From Pseudomonadota bacterium (GTDB taxonomy: Bacteria; Pseudomonadota; Alphaproteobacteria; Rhizobiales; Devosiaceae), in contig JAEYXQ010000095.1 of assembly GCA_023431205.1 (NCBI GenBank), positions 1 to 5,925 of the forward strand: a stretch of DNA of 5,925 nucleotides. Reading direction: 5' to 3'. Within the stretch, counting starts at the first letter, position 1. The number at the start of each line of letters is the position of its first letter. The notes beneath the pieces are model-generated. The model was not told the origin of the DNA. It ran no database searches and saw nothing but the letters and a program-made list of their open reading frames with translations. Shown piece by piece: positions 5,805 through 5,925 of the stretch. Made by a program: the position numbers and the translations under genes.

Positions 5805-5925
5805 GGCGTGGACTCATAAGTCTTTAGCCAGATTCGGGTTGAAGCGAGCAGTACGGCTGCGAGGAAGTTTCTGGCCAGCTTGTCGAAGCGCGTTGCGACG
5901 CGGCGGAAGTGCTTGAGTTTGCAGA
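5801..5925 (-). CDS. IS5-family transposase, C-terminal 40 residues (gene runs out of the window)
   Basis: On the - strand, an open frame enters from the right edge and ends at TAG (5803-5801). The visible residues include CKLKHFRRVATRFDKLARNF, then LAAVLLASTRIWL and a KTYESTP tail. The FCxLKxFRRxATRxDKLxxNFLA pattern is the C-terminal signature of IS5-family (IS427 group) DDE transposases, just after the final catalytic Glu region. The last six codons (TYESTP) are encoded by the presumed terminal inverted repeat. The stop codon itself is supplied by the CTAG at the insertion point, as published for IS870 of Agrobacterium vitis. Whether the rest of the transposase is intact cannot be judged here. 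The gene is convergent with, and overlaps by three bases, the topoisomerase gene. Confidence 0.85.
   Translation of the reverse strand, partial: CKLKHFRRVATRFDKLARNFLAAVLLASTRIWLKTYESTP
5804..5925 (-). mobile_element. End of an IS5-family (IS427/IS870-like) insertion sequence
   Basis: The element's terminal repeat probably begins GGGCGTGGACTCATAAG (5804-5820), placed immediately after CTA at 5801-5803. The interior encodes the C-terminal part of an IS5-family transposase running right to left, so this is the end downstream of the transposase. The likely target is CTAG (5801-5804) or its central TA. The other end, its matching inverted repeat and the second copy of the target lie beyond the window, so the exact boundary (5804 or 5805) is inferred. 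Confidence 0.75.

Noticed and set aside
1..5925. CRISPR array, tRNA/rRNA, toxin-antitoxin, phage or defence module
   Set aside because: I saw no regularly spaced direct repeats, no RNA gene signature and no proteins of those classes. Apart from the IS end, the identifiable genes are metabolic or housekeeping.

Overview
The window is high-GC (roughly two thirds G+C by eye), densely coded bacterial chromosome. Gene content, malate synthase G with an alphaproteobacterial-style interspersed repeat behind it, and an IS870-like insertion-sequence end (IS870 is from Agrobacterium) suggest an alphaproteobacterium, probably of the Hyphomicrobiales (Devosia-like). This placement is inference from recall, not from a search.

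Layout, left to right. (1) 1-1077 (+) is the C-terminal half of malate synthase G (glcB), cut by the window edge. (2) 1078-1193 is a convergent intergenic gap filled by two palindromic repeat modules that probably also act as the terminator between glcB and the gene facing it. (3) 4534-1194 (-) is a two-gene unit: adenine deaminase (ade), then a CocE/NonD-type serine hydrolase, separated by only 2 bases. (4) 4535-4647 is a divergent intergenic region. (5) 4648-5804 (+) is a second two-gene unit: a 52-residue single-helix membrane protein, then a poxvirus-type bacterial DNA topoisomerase IB, also separated by 2 bases. (6) 5801-5925 (-) is the C-terminal end of an IS5-family transposase running out of the window. 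Its terminal repeat abuts the topoisomerase stop codon.

The genes do not form one pathway. glcB serves the glyoxylate bypass and glycolate use, ade serves purine salvage, the hydrolase has an unknown ester or amide substrate, and topoisomerase IB relaxes supercoils. The most interesting structure is the right edge. The IS sits at a CTAG palindrome that contains the topoisomerase stop codon on the + strand and gives the transposase its stop codon on the - strand. I see no CRISPR array, tRNA, rRNA, phage module or defence system, and no convincing wholly new system. The least understood gene is the small membrane protein paired with topoisomerase IB.
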